This document shows positions 55,251-63,305 of a stretch of DNA of 64,000 bases, piece by piece (the first letter of the stretch is position 1; every line of letters begins with the position of its first letter). The stretch is from Marinobacter sp. 2_MG-2023 (GTDB lineage: Bacteria; Pseudomonadota; Gammaproteobacteria; Pseudomonadales; Oleiphilaceae). The notes beneath the pieces were generated by a model. That model was not told where the DNA came from. It ran no database searches and saw nothing but the letters and a program-made list of their open reading frames with translations. A program made the translations under genes and the position numbers. The stretch is from contig NZ_JAUOPH010000002.1 of assembly GCF_030546935.1 (NCBI RefSeq), positions 620,001 to 684,000 on the forward strand, in the 5' to 3' direction.

Positions 55251-55646
55251 TCAGTCTTCGCTGGTATCCGGCAGATACGCACCGTCTTCGTCGTGTACTT
55301 CCTGCCCGGTAACAGGCGGGTTGAACGAGCAGATCAGACGCATGTCTTCGGTACCACCGCGGAGGGTATGCTGATCATGTTTGTCGAGAGCATACAGCGT
55401 GCCGTCGGAAATTTCGTGGGTCTCGCCAGTGGCTTTGTCGGTGATCGTGCCGTTGCCAGCTACGCAATAAACCGCTTCCAGGTGATGCTTGTACCAGAGG
55501 TTCAGCTCTGCACCTGCCGGGATGATTGTCTCGTGGAACGAGAAGCCCATGCCGTCTTTCTTTAGCAGCATGCGGCGGCTGGTCCAGCCTGGCCCATGCA
55601 CTTCGCGCTCGGTACCAATGATGTCTTTAACCCGTACAATCTTCAT
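55251..55646 (-). CDS. ectC: L-ectoine synthase, solitary copy
   Basis: A 131-residue cupin that cyclises N-gamma-acetyl-diaminobutyrate to ectoine. The iron ligands described for EctC are present: Glu57 in HHLEAVYCV, Tyr85 in [12 protein letters not shown] and His93 in the same segment. The ATG at 55646 has GAGGA six bases upstream; a second ATG lies six bases earlier. Neither ectA, ectB nor ectD is within the window, so this is an orphan ectC, a class known from other bacteria and thought to act on imported precursor. It is coupled to an MFS gene. Confidence 0.93.
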   Translation of the reverse strand: MKIVRVKDIIGTEREVHGPGWTSRRMLLKKDGMGFSFHETIIPAGAELNLWYKHHLEAVYCVAGNGTITDKATGETHEISDGTLYALDKHDQHTLRGGTEDMRLICSFNPPVTGQEVHDEDGAYLPDTSED

Positions 55647-55696
55647 GAGCATTCCTCGTTTTTTGCTGGAATAGCCTTACAGTATAAACATTCCTT

Positions 55697-57127
55697 TCAG
55701 GTCCGGTTCAACCGCCAGTTGTCGTAAACCTCCATGCATTGTTCTATGGCAGCCTGAAATTTCTGCTTTTGACCTTCGTCCAGAAGTTGCTGTTTGCGAC
55801 ACTTATCAAGGGTTCGCTGAATGGTCTGGCGGCTCTTTTTGTCAAGGCGCTCGAGCCAGTGATGATCTGCTGGTTCGAGGTCGAGTAACTCTCTGCCGGC
55901 GTGGTTGCGATGGCTTATATGCCACCAGTGGTCGACAGCCCTCCCCAGCACGACATAGCCGAACTGGCTGTCTTGCACTGGCCCGAACGTGGCTGTTTTC
56001 AGGCCGTTCTGGAGCAGGCCGATATTCAGGACCGGGAGCGTTAGCTTCCCTCCGTAAAAATAACTTCCGGCAGCGCCTAGCAGGCCCCCTACCAGAGCGC
56101 CGGCTCCAAGTGAGGAACCCAGGGTGATTGCGTCCAGGCCGGCACCGCTGACTGCGCCCGCCCCGAAGCCAGCGGTGGCGAGATAGCGCTTGCTGACGGC
56201 CCAGTGTTCGCGACTATCTTCCGAGAACAGGTCATGGTCGCTGTGCCATTCCAGCTCGGCTTCCTGTCGGCGGATGGTTTGATGTTGATACAGGTGTTCG
56301 ATTTCGATCCGCAGGGATTGTTCCCGCTGGCGCTGATGCTGATACCAGCGTTGCCGGAGCTGGTCCGCAAGGGTGCTGTCACTGGTACCGGCGACCTGGT
56401 CCAGCGTTAGTGTGCGCTTTTCCTGGAATGACATCATATCCTTCAAGGCTTTCGCAATGATGCCAGCCGCCAGGCGTCGGCGTTGCTCACGCTGGGCCAA
56501 CAAATGATGTGTTGCTTGATCCAGAGATTTCTCCCAGCCCGGCTCAAGTTGGCCAAAGGCACGCAAAAGGCTGAGATGTTGCTCGAAAGGGGCGCGAACG
56601 GCATCGAATTTGCGTACAACCTGAAAAAACTGCCCCAGTGCGGACTGCCAGGTGTCGCTGTAATCGTCGGATCCGATGCTGTTGATCAGGGCGAGGCTGG
56701 GCTGCCCCGTCCAGCGTAAAATCGTCATCTCGGCTTCATGCTGGGCACTGTAAGGCGCGGAGCCGTCCACTACATAAATAATACCGGCCCCTTCAATTAA
56801 CGGGGTCAGCAGTTCGCACTCGTCAGTAAAACGGCCGTCGCCCTGATGTTGCAGAACAAACGCACGCACGGTTTCGCTGTGATCAGATGCCGATACGCTA
56901 TGGGCTTCCAGCCATTCCAGAACCCGCCTGGGCCGCTGAAATCCGGGAGTGTCTACCAGTGTGTAGAGGATCTTTCCGTCCACGCTGAGGGGGTATGACT
57001 GTCGCGTGCGGGTCGTGCCTGGCTCCAATGCAATGGCGATGGCATCGTTCTGCGAGAGCGTTGCCACGACACTGGATTTGCCCTTGTTCGGATGACCCAC
57101 GACAGCAAAGATGGGTGTGCTCGTCAT
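55697..57127 (-). CDS. DUF3482 GTPase (Era/YfjP-like)
   Basis: A 476-residue protein. The N-terminal GTPase domain (about 5-190) has Walker A GHPNKGKS (residues 11-18), a G2/G3 region with GTTRTRQ and DTPGF, and a weak G4. The DUF3482 domain follows, including a glycine-rich hydrophobic segment near residues 320-350 that may insert in the membrane. It overlaps the upstream DUF2868 gene by four bases (ATGA). The pair is conserved in proteobacteria, but the process it serves is not known. The ectC gene starts 50 bases downstream. Confidence 0.87.
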   Translation of the reverse strand: MTSTPIFAVVGHPNKGKSSVVATLSQNDAIAIALEPGTTRTRQSYPLSVDGKILYTLVDTPGFQRPRRVLEWLEAHSVSASDHSETVRAFVLQHQGDGRFTDECELLTPLIEGAGIIYVVDGSAPYSAQHEAEMTILRWTGQPSLALINSIGSDDYSDTWQSALGQFFQVVRKFDAVRAPFEQHLSLLRAFGQLEPGWEKSLDQATHHLLAQREQRRRLAAGIIAKALKDMMSFQEKRTLTLDQVAGTSDSTLADQLRQRWYQHQRQREQSLRIEIEHLYQHQTIRRQEAELEWHSDHDLFSEDSREHWAVSKRYLATAGFGAGAVSGAGLDAITLGSSLGAGALVGGLLGAAGSYFYGGKLTLPVLNIGLLQNGLKTATFGPVQDSQFGYVVLGRAVDHWWHISHRNHAGRELLDLEPADHHWLERLDKKSRQTIQRTLDKCRKQQLLDEGQKQKFQAAIEQCMEVYDNWRLNRT

Positions 57128-58536
57128 TCAATAATTCCCCCTTCCGTATCGGGAACGATTCCGGAAGCCGGCATAAGGCTGACCGTTATAAATTCCGGCC
57201 CTGCGCGTTCGGAAAATCTCAGCCATTGCTGAGTCTGATGCGGATCTGGTTCCTGCTCCATGCGGGGAGCCAGCGGCACCAGGGTAACCCTGGAGCCCTT
57301 TGGCCAAAGATCTCTGGCGCTGGCAAGAAAATCATCCAGCTCGCCCGTTGGCGGCTCCCAACTGCGGGTAATCAAAAGAACGGGCAGGCGTGGCCCCTGT
57401 GCCAGATGGCTGGCAATTTGCTTCAGTGACTGCCGGTCTTCTTCCAGGGTCATTCTACCGCCTGCTCTGGCAATCAGGCTTTTGCCTGTGGTCAAGGTAT
57501 CCGGGAGCTCCGGTTCACCGGCGCCCGCCCAGCACAAAACAATATCGGAATCCGGTAAGGGTTGCAGGCTCAGACGGGTTTCGGTGTCCGGCAGGTCCGA
57601 AGCATCATTATGTTCGTTTCCGGTATCAAGCGTCGGTGTTTCCATACGATACATCAATGCACGTAACGCCGGGTGGCTGGCCAGAACCTGCCGGGCTTTA
57701 CGCCGGATCAGCATGTTTGCCAGCAAGAACAGAACGAGCCGGGGCAGCAGCGCCCAGGTTGTCCAGACCATGGCGATGAACGGCCACCACTGGCCCCAGC
57801 GTACCGGGTTGATGCCGCTGTTCGCCGCAGTGGCGCGAAAAAAACGAGTGGCTTCCACGAGTGCAAGGTCGGGAGCGGCGGCCGGCCATAGCCAGGCCCA
57901 GGGTGCTGCGACTGCAGACACCATGCGGTGATAGCTGCTTGCGTCGGTCTCGAGAGTCGTACTCCAGCCAAAGGCAAGATCCTGAAGCACCACCATGGCA
58001 AGTAAGGTCACCAGGCCTGCCACGGTAAAACACAGCCCGCCCAGTTGTGCGGCCCTTGCCATCAGAGTCGGTTGGAGTCGTATGGCGATTGCTGGTTCCG
58101 GCCTCTTCCGGAAGCGTCGGAGCAAACCGCGCCATGGTTGCCAGCCAACCAGAGATTGCACAGTGGTGAGCAGTGCAAGTAACAACTGGAAGGCTACAAA
58201 GGCAAGGAAAATGGTAATGTTGATGCGCTGTCCGCCGTCATAGAACAGCAGGCCAAGCATGGTCAGTAACCCGAACATTGTACCCGCTAGCATAAAACCG
58301 CTGTTGATCCGGCGCCAAAAGCGCAAAGTCTGCTCAGCGGACGATATTCCTGCGCCCGGGCCGCTAAGGCGGTTCATGTGGGCTAACCAGCGTTCAGGGT
58401 CCGGCGTGACATCTTGTTGTTCGCAGGTCAGTGCAAATTTACGGTCCCTCCGGTGTAAAAATGCCGGGGCCTGGCCGTTATCTCTCTGGGCGCAGGCATC
58501 AAAATCCAGCAGCAGGTGGAGGGGGTGATCTGTCAT
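57124..58536 (-). CDS. DUF2868 membrane protein
   Basis: A 470-residue inner-membrane protein. About four membrane segments lie between residues 110 and 290 (helices around 110-130, 135-155, 185-210 and 275-300), with soluble N- and C-terminal parts. The ATG at 58536 starts MTDHPLHLLLDFDA; an upstream in-frame extension of 77 residues runs back through the promoter region and is rejected. It directly precedes and overlaps the DUF3482 GTPase, and the two probably work as a complex. No function is known. Confidence 0.82.
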   Translation of the reverse strand: MTDHPLHLLLDFDACAQRDNGQAPAFLHRRDRKFALTCEQQDVTPDPERWLAHMNRLSGPGAGISSAEQTLRFWRRINSGFMLAGTMFGLLTMLGLLFYDGGQRINITIFLAFVAFQLLLALLTTVQSLVGWQPWRGLLRRFRKRPEPAIAIRLQPTLMARAAQLGGLCFTVAGLVTLLAMVVLQDLAFGWSTTLETDASSYHRMVSAVAAPWAWLWPAAAPDLALVEATRFFRATAANSGINPVRWGQWWPFIAMVWTTWALLPRLVLFLLANMLIRRKARQVLASHPALRALMYRMETPTLDTGNEHNDASDLPDTETRLSLQPLPDSDIVLCWAGAGEPELPDTLTTGKSLIARAGGRMTLEEDRQSLKQIASHLAQGPRLPVLLITRSWEPPTGELDDFLASARDLWPKGSRVTLVPLAPRMEQEPDPHQTQQWLRFSERAGPEFITVSLMPASGIVPDTEGGIIE

Positions 58537-58623
58537 GAACGCTTCCGGTTGTGAATTCGGTCTGTTGGTCTTTGATGGTAGGATATCGGTATTACCCTGT
58601 CCGATACCAGACAACGAGCCCTC

Positions 58624-58986
58624 ATGCCCCACCACCTGATGAATCTGCGCCATGTGCCTGATGACGAAGCCGAAGAAATACGGGCCTTGTTTGATGCTCA
58701 CGAGGTACGTTTCTATGAGACGCCGCCAAGTCGCTGGGGTATCAGCATGGGTGGTTTCTGGGTGCATGATAACGAGGAAGCAAACAGAGCCAGAGTCTTG
58801 TTGCAGGATTATCAGCGCAAGCGCATGGAAAGCCAGCGTGAGGCTTACGAGGTGCGGCGTTCAAGTGGGGAATCTGGTGGAATCTGGCATATGTTCCGGA
58901 ATAAACCGGTACGCACCCTGGCAGCCTGCCTGGCCATACTGGCGATTACCGGCCTGAGCCTGTTGCCTTTTATCCGGATAGGATAA
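58624..58986 (+). CDS. DUF6164 family protein
   Basis: A 120-residue protein with a conserved N-terminal domain (NLRHVPDDEAEEIRALFDAH, then the FYETPPSRWGISMGGFWV motif) and a single C-terminal membrane helix (about 97-116), so it is a tail-anchored inner-membrane protein. Start is ATG 58624 or the ATG 15 bases later. Divergent from DUF2868. The domain resembles signal-transducing PII-like N-terminal domains in shape only. Function unknown. Confidence 0.78.
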   Translation: MPHHLMNLRHVPDDEAEEIRALFDAHEVRFYETPPSRWGISMGGFWVHDNEEANRARVLLQDYQRKRMESQREAYEVRRSSGESGGIWHMFRNKPVRTLAACLAILAITGLSLLPFIRIG

Positions 58987-59054
58987 TTTTCTGCTCGTTA
59001 TGATGTCAGCGCGTGGCGCTGTGTCACTCCAGAAACCCGCTTGCTTTAATTGGC

Positions 59055-59174
59055 TGTCCGACAATCACGACGGTGTCCGGTTTTCAGGACAATTCCCGTT
59101 AGTGGCCCCGTAGCGGGCGGTTTCGATGCAAATTCGAACGCCTGGCCCCGTGAACTTGTCCGGAAATCTGGACG
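59055..59174 (+). promoter_or_regulatory. three TGTCC-N8-GGACA sites upstream of the oligomer hydrolase gene
   Basis: Site H1 is TGTCCGACAATCACGACG (59055-59072), H2 is TGTCCGGTTTTCAGGACA (59074-59091) and H3 is TGTCCGGAAATCTGGACG (59157-59174). H1 and H2 lie 19 bp apart, about two helical turns; H3 starts 80 bp before the -24 element. The same motif occurs three times upstream of the TRAP gene. These are the best candidates for binding sites of the sigma-54 activator encoded at 61567-62979. The surrounding gap 58987-59313 holds no gene. Confidence 0.72.
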
Positions 59175-59236
59175 AATACGCAGTTCAGTCTAAAGAATTC
59201 ATTAAAATAATCAGTAAAAACATAAAGATAGAATTA

Positions 59237-59252
59237 TGGCACAGGAGGCGCA
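59237..59252 (+). promoter_or_regulatory. sigma-54 (-24/-12) promoter candidate for the oligomer hydrolase gene
   Basis: TGGCACAGGAGGCGCA keeps the invariant GG (-24) and GC (-12) with ten bases between and has TGGCAC intact; the -12 half is imperfect (GCGCA for TTGCA). Predicted transcription start is near 59263, about 50 bases before the ATG. Support comes from the neighbouring sigma-54 activator gene and the upstream sites. Confidence 0.65.
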
Positions 59253-59313
59253 TAGGGTTCCTTTCGGGTCGTGGTCCCGACCCGTTCTTAACAACAACAA
59301 ATAAGGAACGACC

Positions 59314-61428
59314 ATGAAACGTCTCATGATCTGTACGCTGATCGGCGCTACAGGCTTTGGTTTGAGTGCCTGCAACGACAGCGATAACGACAAAACGCCA
59401 GAGGTAAATCAGGTACCCGGGTTTATCCAGGGTGATATCCAGCGCACCGCTTATGATGGTATTACGGATGACCTGCTCACTGCCGGTCTGGGCGCTACAG
59501 GCCTGGGCAGCGCCACTCCACCGGCCTTCGCCGACCCTCTCAATCCCACTCCTGGCGAGCTGCGCCAGCTTGCGATCTACAATAATTATCGGGCGTTAGT
59601 GGATACGTCGCCGGGTGGCGGCTATGGGGTTTTCTTTGGCCCCGGCGTGGGCAATAGCACCGAAGGGCTGGTACCCGGGCAGGAGTATATTGCCTTCATG
59701 ACGGTCCCGGGCAGTGATGTCCCCGTTACGGTTATGGCCCAGATACCGGATAGCTTCGATACGCAAAGCCCCTGCATGATCACCGCGCCCTCCTCCGGAT
59801 CCCGGGGAATTTATGGTGCTATAGGAACGGCCGGAGAATGGGGACTGAAAAAGGGCTGTGCCGTGGTCTATACCGACAAAGGTAGCGGGACGGGTGCGCA
59901 CAACCTGGAAACCAACACTACCCAACGTATCGACGGCACGCTGACCGGCGCAGACGAAGACGTGCAGTTCCGGGCTGACCTCAGCGATACAGAGCGCAGT
60001 GATTTTACTGCTGACTGGCCGGACCGGCTTGCTTGGAAACACGCCCACTCGAAAGTTAACCCGGAAGCTGACTGGGGACGCCATGTTCTGCAGTCTATCG
60101 AGTTTGGGTTCTGGGCGCTCAACGAGCAGTTTGGCACCGACGACGAAGCCAATGCGATTACGCCCGCAAATACGCTGGTCATCGCTTCCAGTGTTTCCAA
60201 TGGTGGTGGCTCATCGGTTCGTGCGGCCGAACAGGACACTCAGGGATTGATTGATGGCGTTGCGGTCTCGGAGCCGAATTTAAACCCGGTTGTGGATGCC
60301 AGCTTTACTATCAACCAGGGAAGCTCTGCCGCAATAGTGGATCACAGCAGAAGCCTGTTTGAATACACCACAGCGCTGGCGGTTTATCAGGGCTGTGCGA
60401 ACCAAGCGCCAGCGATTCGCGATGACGCACCACTGAACTTCCTCAACACACCGGCGGTGCGCGAGAATATCTGTAACTCCCTGGCAAATAAAGGCCTGCT
60501 CAACGGTGCAGCCAGCGCAACTCTGGACGATTACGCTACCGAGGCACAGCGTATTCTGAACGAGGACTTCGGCATTCAGCCCGAGCAGAATCTGTTGGCG
60601 CCTGTGCACTTCGCTTCCAATGTTGCCCAGAGTATCTCCATGACTTACGCCAATGCTTATGGTCGCGCTGGCGTCGAAGACCGTGTCTGTGGCCTCAGTA
60701 TGGCTGCGGTGGATGGTGCGGGCGCAGTCACGCCGTTTGCGGCCGCCGCCGAAGCCGCTGCATTTTCAATAAGTAACGGCATTCCGCCGACCGCCGGTGT
60801 TGTTATGGTTTATGACAATGCTGAAGGCCAGCCTACGGCCATGCCTGCCAGCGTTTCGCCCAGTAGCAGTACAGCCGACTATGGTCTCGATGCCTTGTTG
60901 TGCTTGCACAGCCTCGCGTTGGGCCATGATGCCGTCACTGGCAATCCGTTGTCAGGTGATGATGCAGCTCTCGCCGCAGCGATTGCCGAGGGTATCGACG
61001 AAATCCGTGCCACCGGCGACCTGCAGGGTAAGCCGGCGGTGTTTGTGACTGGCCGTGCGGATGCAATTCTGCCGATCAATCACGCTTCCCGGCCCTATTA
61101 CGGGCTTAACCAGCGGGTGGAAGGTGATAACAGCGAGCTTCGTTATTACGAAGTACTCAACGCCCATCACCTGGACGCGTTAAACGGTCTGGCGGGTATT
61201 ACTGAGCGTTATATCCCTCTGCATCACTACTATTTCCAGGCTCTGGATCTGGTGTGGAAGCGCCTGACTGCCGACACGCCGCTGCCGCCAAGCCAGGTGG
61301 TCCGCGCCGTGCCAAGGGGAAACCCTGCTTCAGATCTGGCCGAGGTAAACCTGCCCGAGATTGCAATGAACCCGCCAGCAGGCGATCTGATCAGCCTGGA
61401 AAGTGACGAGTTGCGCATCCCCGATTGA
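59314..61428 (+). CDS. D-(-)-3-hydroxybutyrate oligomer hydrolase, predicted lipoprotein
   Basis: A 704-residue exported esterase that cleaves 3-hydroxybutyrate oligomers to monomer, acting after an extracellular PHB depolymerase. The N-terminus ends in lipobox LSAC (Cys20), so the mature enzyme should be membrane anchored. Characteristic segments are the [20 protein letters not shown] block, [16 protein letters not shown] (probable nucleophile Ser) and the C-terminal [20 protein letters not shown]. Length is typical of the family (about 690-720). A sigma-54 promoter and activator sites lie upstream; the regulator gene follows. Confidence 0.92.
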   Translation: MKRLMICTLIGATGFGLSACNDSDNDKTPEVNQVPGFIQGDIQRTAYDGITDDLLTAGLGATGLGSATPPAFADPLNPTPGELRQLAIYNNYRALVDTSPGGGYGVFFGPGVGNSTEGLVPGQEYIAFMTVPGSDVPVTVMAQIPDSFDTQSPCMITAPSSGSRGIYGAIGTAGEWGLKKGCAVVYTDKGSGTGAHNLETNTTQRIDGTLTGADEDVQFRADLSDTERSDFTADWPDRLAWKHAHSKVNPEADWGRHVLQSIEFGFWALNEQFGTDDEANAITPANTLVIASSVSNGGGSSVRAAEQDTQGLIDGVAVSEPNLNPVVDASFTINQGSSAAIVDHSRSLFEYTTALAVYQGCANQAPAIRDDAPLNFLNTPAVRENICNSLANKGLLNGAASATLDDYATEAQRILNEDFGIQPEQNLLAPVHFASNVAQSISMTYANAYGRAGVEDRVCGLSMAAVDGAGAVTPFAAAAEAAAFSISNGIPPTAGVVMVYDNAEGQPTAMPASVSPSSSTADYGLDALLCLHSLALGHDAVTGNPLSGDDAALAAAIAEGIDEIRATGDLQGKPAVFVTGRADAILPINHASRPYYGLNQRVEGDNSELRYYEVLNAHHLDALNGLAGITERYIPLHHYYFQALDLVWKRLTADTPLPPSQVVRAVPRGNPASDLAEVNLPEIAMNPPAGDLISLESDELRIPD

Positions 61429-61499
61429 TGGCTATCCAAGCATCGCATTCCCCCTCTCATTTGCTCACTTTACGGAGGGGGCCATATACTTCCGACGGA

Positions 61500-61520
61500 A
61501 CACCCGGCATTGCCGGGTGT
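61500..61520 (+). other. hairpin between the oligomer hydrolase and regulator genes
   Basis: ACACCCGGC (61500-61508) and GCCGGGTGT (61512-61520) form a 9-bp stem with loop ATT. No U-run follows. It lies 72 bases after the hydrolase stop and just before the possible regulator starts, so it could act as a weak terminator or limit translation initiation. Confidence 0.5.
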
Positions 61521-61566
61521 CAGGGCCTTCATAATGATTGATATTGACCCCGGCGGTACGCGTTAC

Positions 61567-62979
61567 ATGACACAGTTGTTCGGTGAGAAAAATAAAAGCG
61601 GGTTGACCCGAGACCTTATCGAAGCACTCTTCCCGATGTTCGAGGAAGCCAGTGCCGGTGCCATTGCGGTTGATCGCGAGGCGCGCATTACCTGGATGAA
61701 CAGCAGCTATTCGCAGTTGTTGGGCCTGAAAAGCCAGGCCAGCGCTATTGGCCGGCCGGTGCGCCAGGTTATTCCGGAAACCCGTATGCCCGAGGTTGTG
61801 GAGACCGGCAAACCACTTCTACTCGATATCATGGAGCATCAGCAACAGCAGTTGGTGGTTACCCGATTACCCTTCTATGACGAAACCGGTGAAATTGAGG
61901 GTGCGGTGGCATTCGTGCTCTATGATGATCTGCAACCACTTACTCCCTTGGTGAGCAAGTACCGTCGTTTGCATCAGGATCTTGCTGCTGCGCGCAAGGC
62001 GCTGGCAAAAAAAGCGAGGAGCACACGATACAGCCTCGGCGATTTTGTTGGTGCCAGCCCGGGAGCTCTTGAGGTCAAGCGTCGTGCACGCCTGGCTGCC
62101 GGTCGTGAGATGGCGGTACTGTTGCTGGGAGAGACTGGGACGGGAAAGGAAGTGCTGGCACAAGCGATCCATACTGTTTCGAGCCGCGCGGAAAAACCGT
62201 TCGTGGGTGTGAATGTGGCCGCCATTCCAGATAACTTGCTGGAGGCCGAGTTTTTCGGTGTGGCGCCAGGTGCCTACACAGGTGCAGACCGGAAGTTACG
62301 GGAAGGAAAGTTCCAGCTTGCCAACGGCGGAACTCTGTTCCTCGATGAAGTCGGCGATATGCCTTTGCCGCTGCAGGCCAAACTGTTGCGGGCTCTCCAG
62401 GAGGGGGAGGTCGAGCCTCTGGGTTCCAACAAGGTTGCATCGGTCGATGTCCGGGTCATTGCGGCAACCAGTCGTAACCTCGAGGCTATGATTGCCGATG
62501 GCAGCTTCCGCTCAGATCTGTATTACCGGCTCAATGTGCTGGAAATCCCCATACCGCCTTTGAGAGACCGGCTTGCTGACCTCGGCCTGCTGTGCGAGAC
62601 CCTGCTCTGGGAGATCAGTGAGGGTCTGGATATGCGTGCAGAGATATCGGATGCAGGTGTCGCGGCGCTCGCAAGCTACGACTGGCCGGGGAATATCCGC
62701 GAGTTGCGCAATGTGTTGGAGAGAGCTCTGACCATGAGTGAGGAAGGTGGCGTGCTGGATGCCGACGCCATGTTCAAAGTACTGCCACGCTTTGGCGCGC
62801 GCCCGCTTCCGAAAACGGCATCGCGGCCCGTCAGGCCCTTGTCGGAAATATTGGCAGAGGCAGAGGCGCAGGCGGTGGAAGAAGCGCTGGTTGCTACCAG
62901 AGGTAATCGAACCAAAGCCGCCCGGCTATTGGGTATTTCTCGCTCGGTGCTGTACGAGAAACTGGCCAAGATGTCCTGA
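61567..62979 (+). CDS. sigma-54 interaction domain transcriptional activator with PAS domain
   Basis: A 470-residue enhancer-binding protein. PAS domain (about residues 15-125), AAA+ sigma-54 domain (about 140-380) with Walker A GETGTGKE, the sigma-54 contact loop as GAYTGA (Phe to Tyr variant of GAFTGA), Walker B LFLDEVGD, and a C-terminal Fis-type HTH (GNRTKAARLLGISRSVLYEKL). The PAS domain suggests control by a small ligand instead of phosphorylation. Starts at 61534 or 61567 are possible. It is placed between two genes with shared TGTCC-N8-GGACA sites, its likely targets; the first site of the second group overlaps its own stop. Confidence 0.9.
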   Translation: MTQLFGEKNKSGLTRDLIEALFPMFEEASAGAIAVDREARITWMNSSYSQLLGLKSQASAIGRPVRQVIPETRMPEVVETGKPLLLDIMEHQQQQLVVTRLPFYDETGEIEGAVAFVLYDDLQPLTPLVSKYRRLHQDLAAARKALAKKARSTRYSLGDFVGASPGALEVKRRARLAAGREMAVLLLGETGTGKEVLAQAIHTVSSRAEKPFVGVNVAAIPDNLLEAEFFGVAPGAYTGADRKLREGKFQLANGGTLFLDEVGDMPLPLQAKLLRALQEGEVEPLGSNKVASVDVRVIAATSRNLEAMIADGSFRSDLYYRLNVLEIPIPPLRDRLADLGLLCETLLWEISEGLDMRAEISDAGVAALASYDWPGNIRELRNVLERALTMSEEGGVLDADAMFKVLPRFGARPLPKTASRPVRPLSEILAEAEAQAVEEALVATRGNRTKAARLLGISRSVLYEKLAKMS

Positions 62980-63052
62980 TATCAGGACAGGTGTCCTGAT
63001 ATCTGTACAAGTACTTACGACTATAGCATTATATTGTCCGGCACCTCGGACA
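62972..63052 (+). promoter_or_regulatory. three TGTCC-N8-GGACA sites upstream of the TRAP gene
   Basis: Site T1 is the perfect palindrome TGTCCTGATATCAGGACA (62972-62989), T2 is TGTCCTGATATCTGTACA (62992-63009) and T3 is TGTCCGGCACCTCGGACA (63035-63052). T1 and T2 lie 20 bp apart; T3 starts 81 bp before the -24 element, almost the same as H3 before the hydrolase promoter (80 bp). T1 overlaps the regulator stop codon. Likely enhancer sites for that regulator. Confidence 0.75.
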
Positions 63053-63115
63053 CTTCGGTGACCTACCGTTTCCTTTGTTTTTTCAACTTATTGATATAAA
63101 AGTAAAAATTGGCAT

Positions 63116-63131
63116 TGGCATAGTCTCTGCT
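63116..63131 (+). promoter_or_regulatory. sigma-54 (-24/-12) promoter candidate for the TRAP gene
   Basis: TGGCATAGTCTCTGCT has the invariant GG and GC with ten bases between, TGGCA in the -24 half and TGCT in the -12 half. Predicted start is near 63142, leaving a 5' leader of about 165 bases before the ATG at 63306. I see no other gene in the 326-base gap 62980-63305. Confidence 0.68.
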
Positions 63132-63305
63132 AATTCTAGTGCGCAGGACGTCAGAACAACACAGAAAATAATCCTGACGCTAAACGTAGGACCCCCGGTT
63201 TATAACTGTCGGTTGCGTTTTCTGTGTTTTCTGGCTGGATTTCAGACCAGGCCTACCGGGCCAAAGAGCTCCGGGCCATATACAACAACAAGAAGGATCA
63301 TCTTC

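Noticed and set aside
59141..59157. CTGGCCCCGTGAACTTGT as a sigma-54 promoter
   Set aside because: It has GG but no GC at the required ten-base spacing; the element at 59237 fits better.
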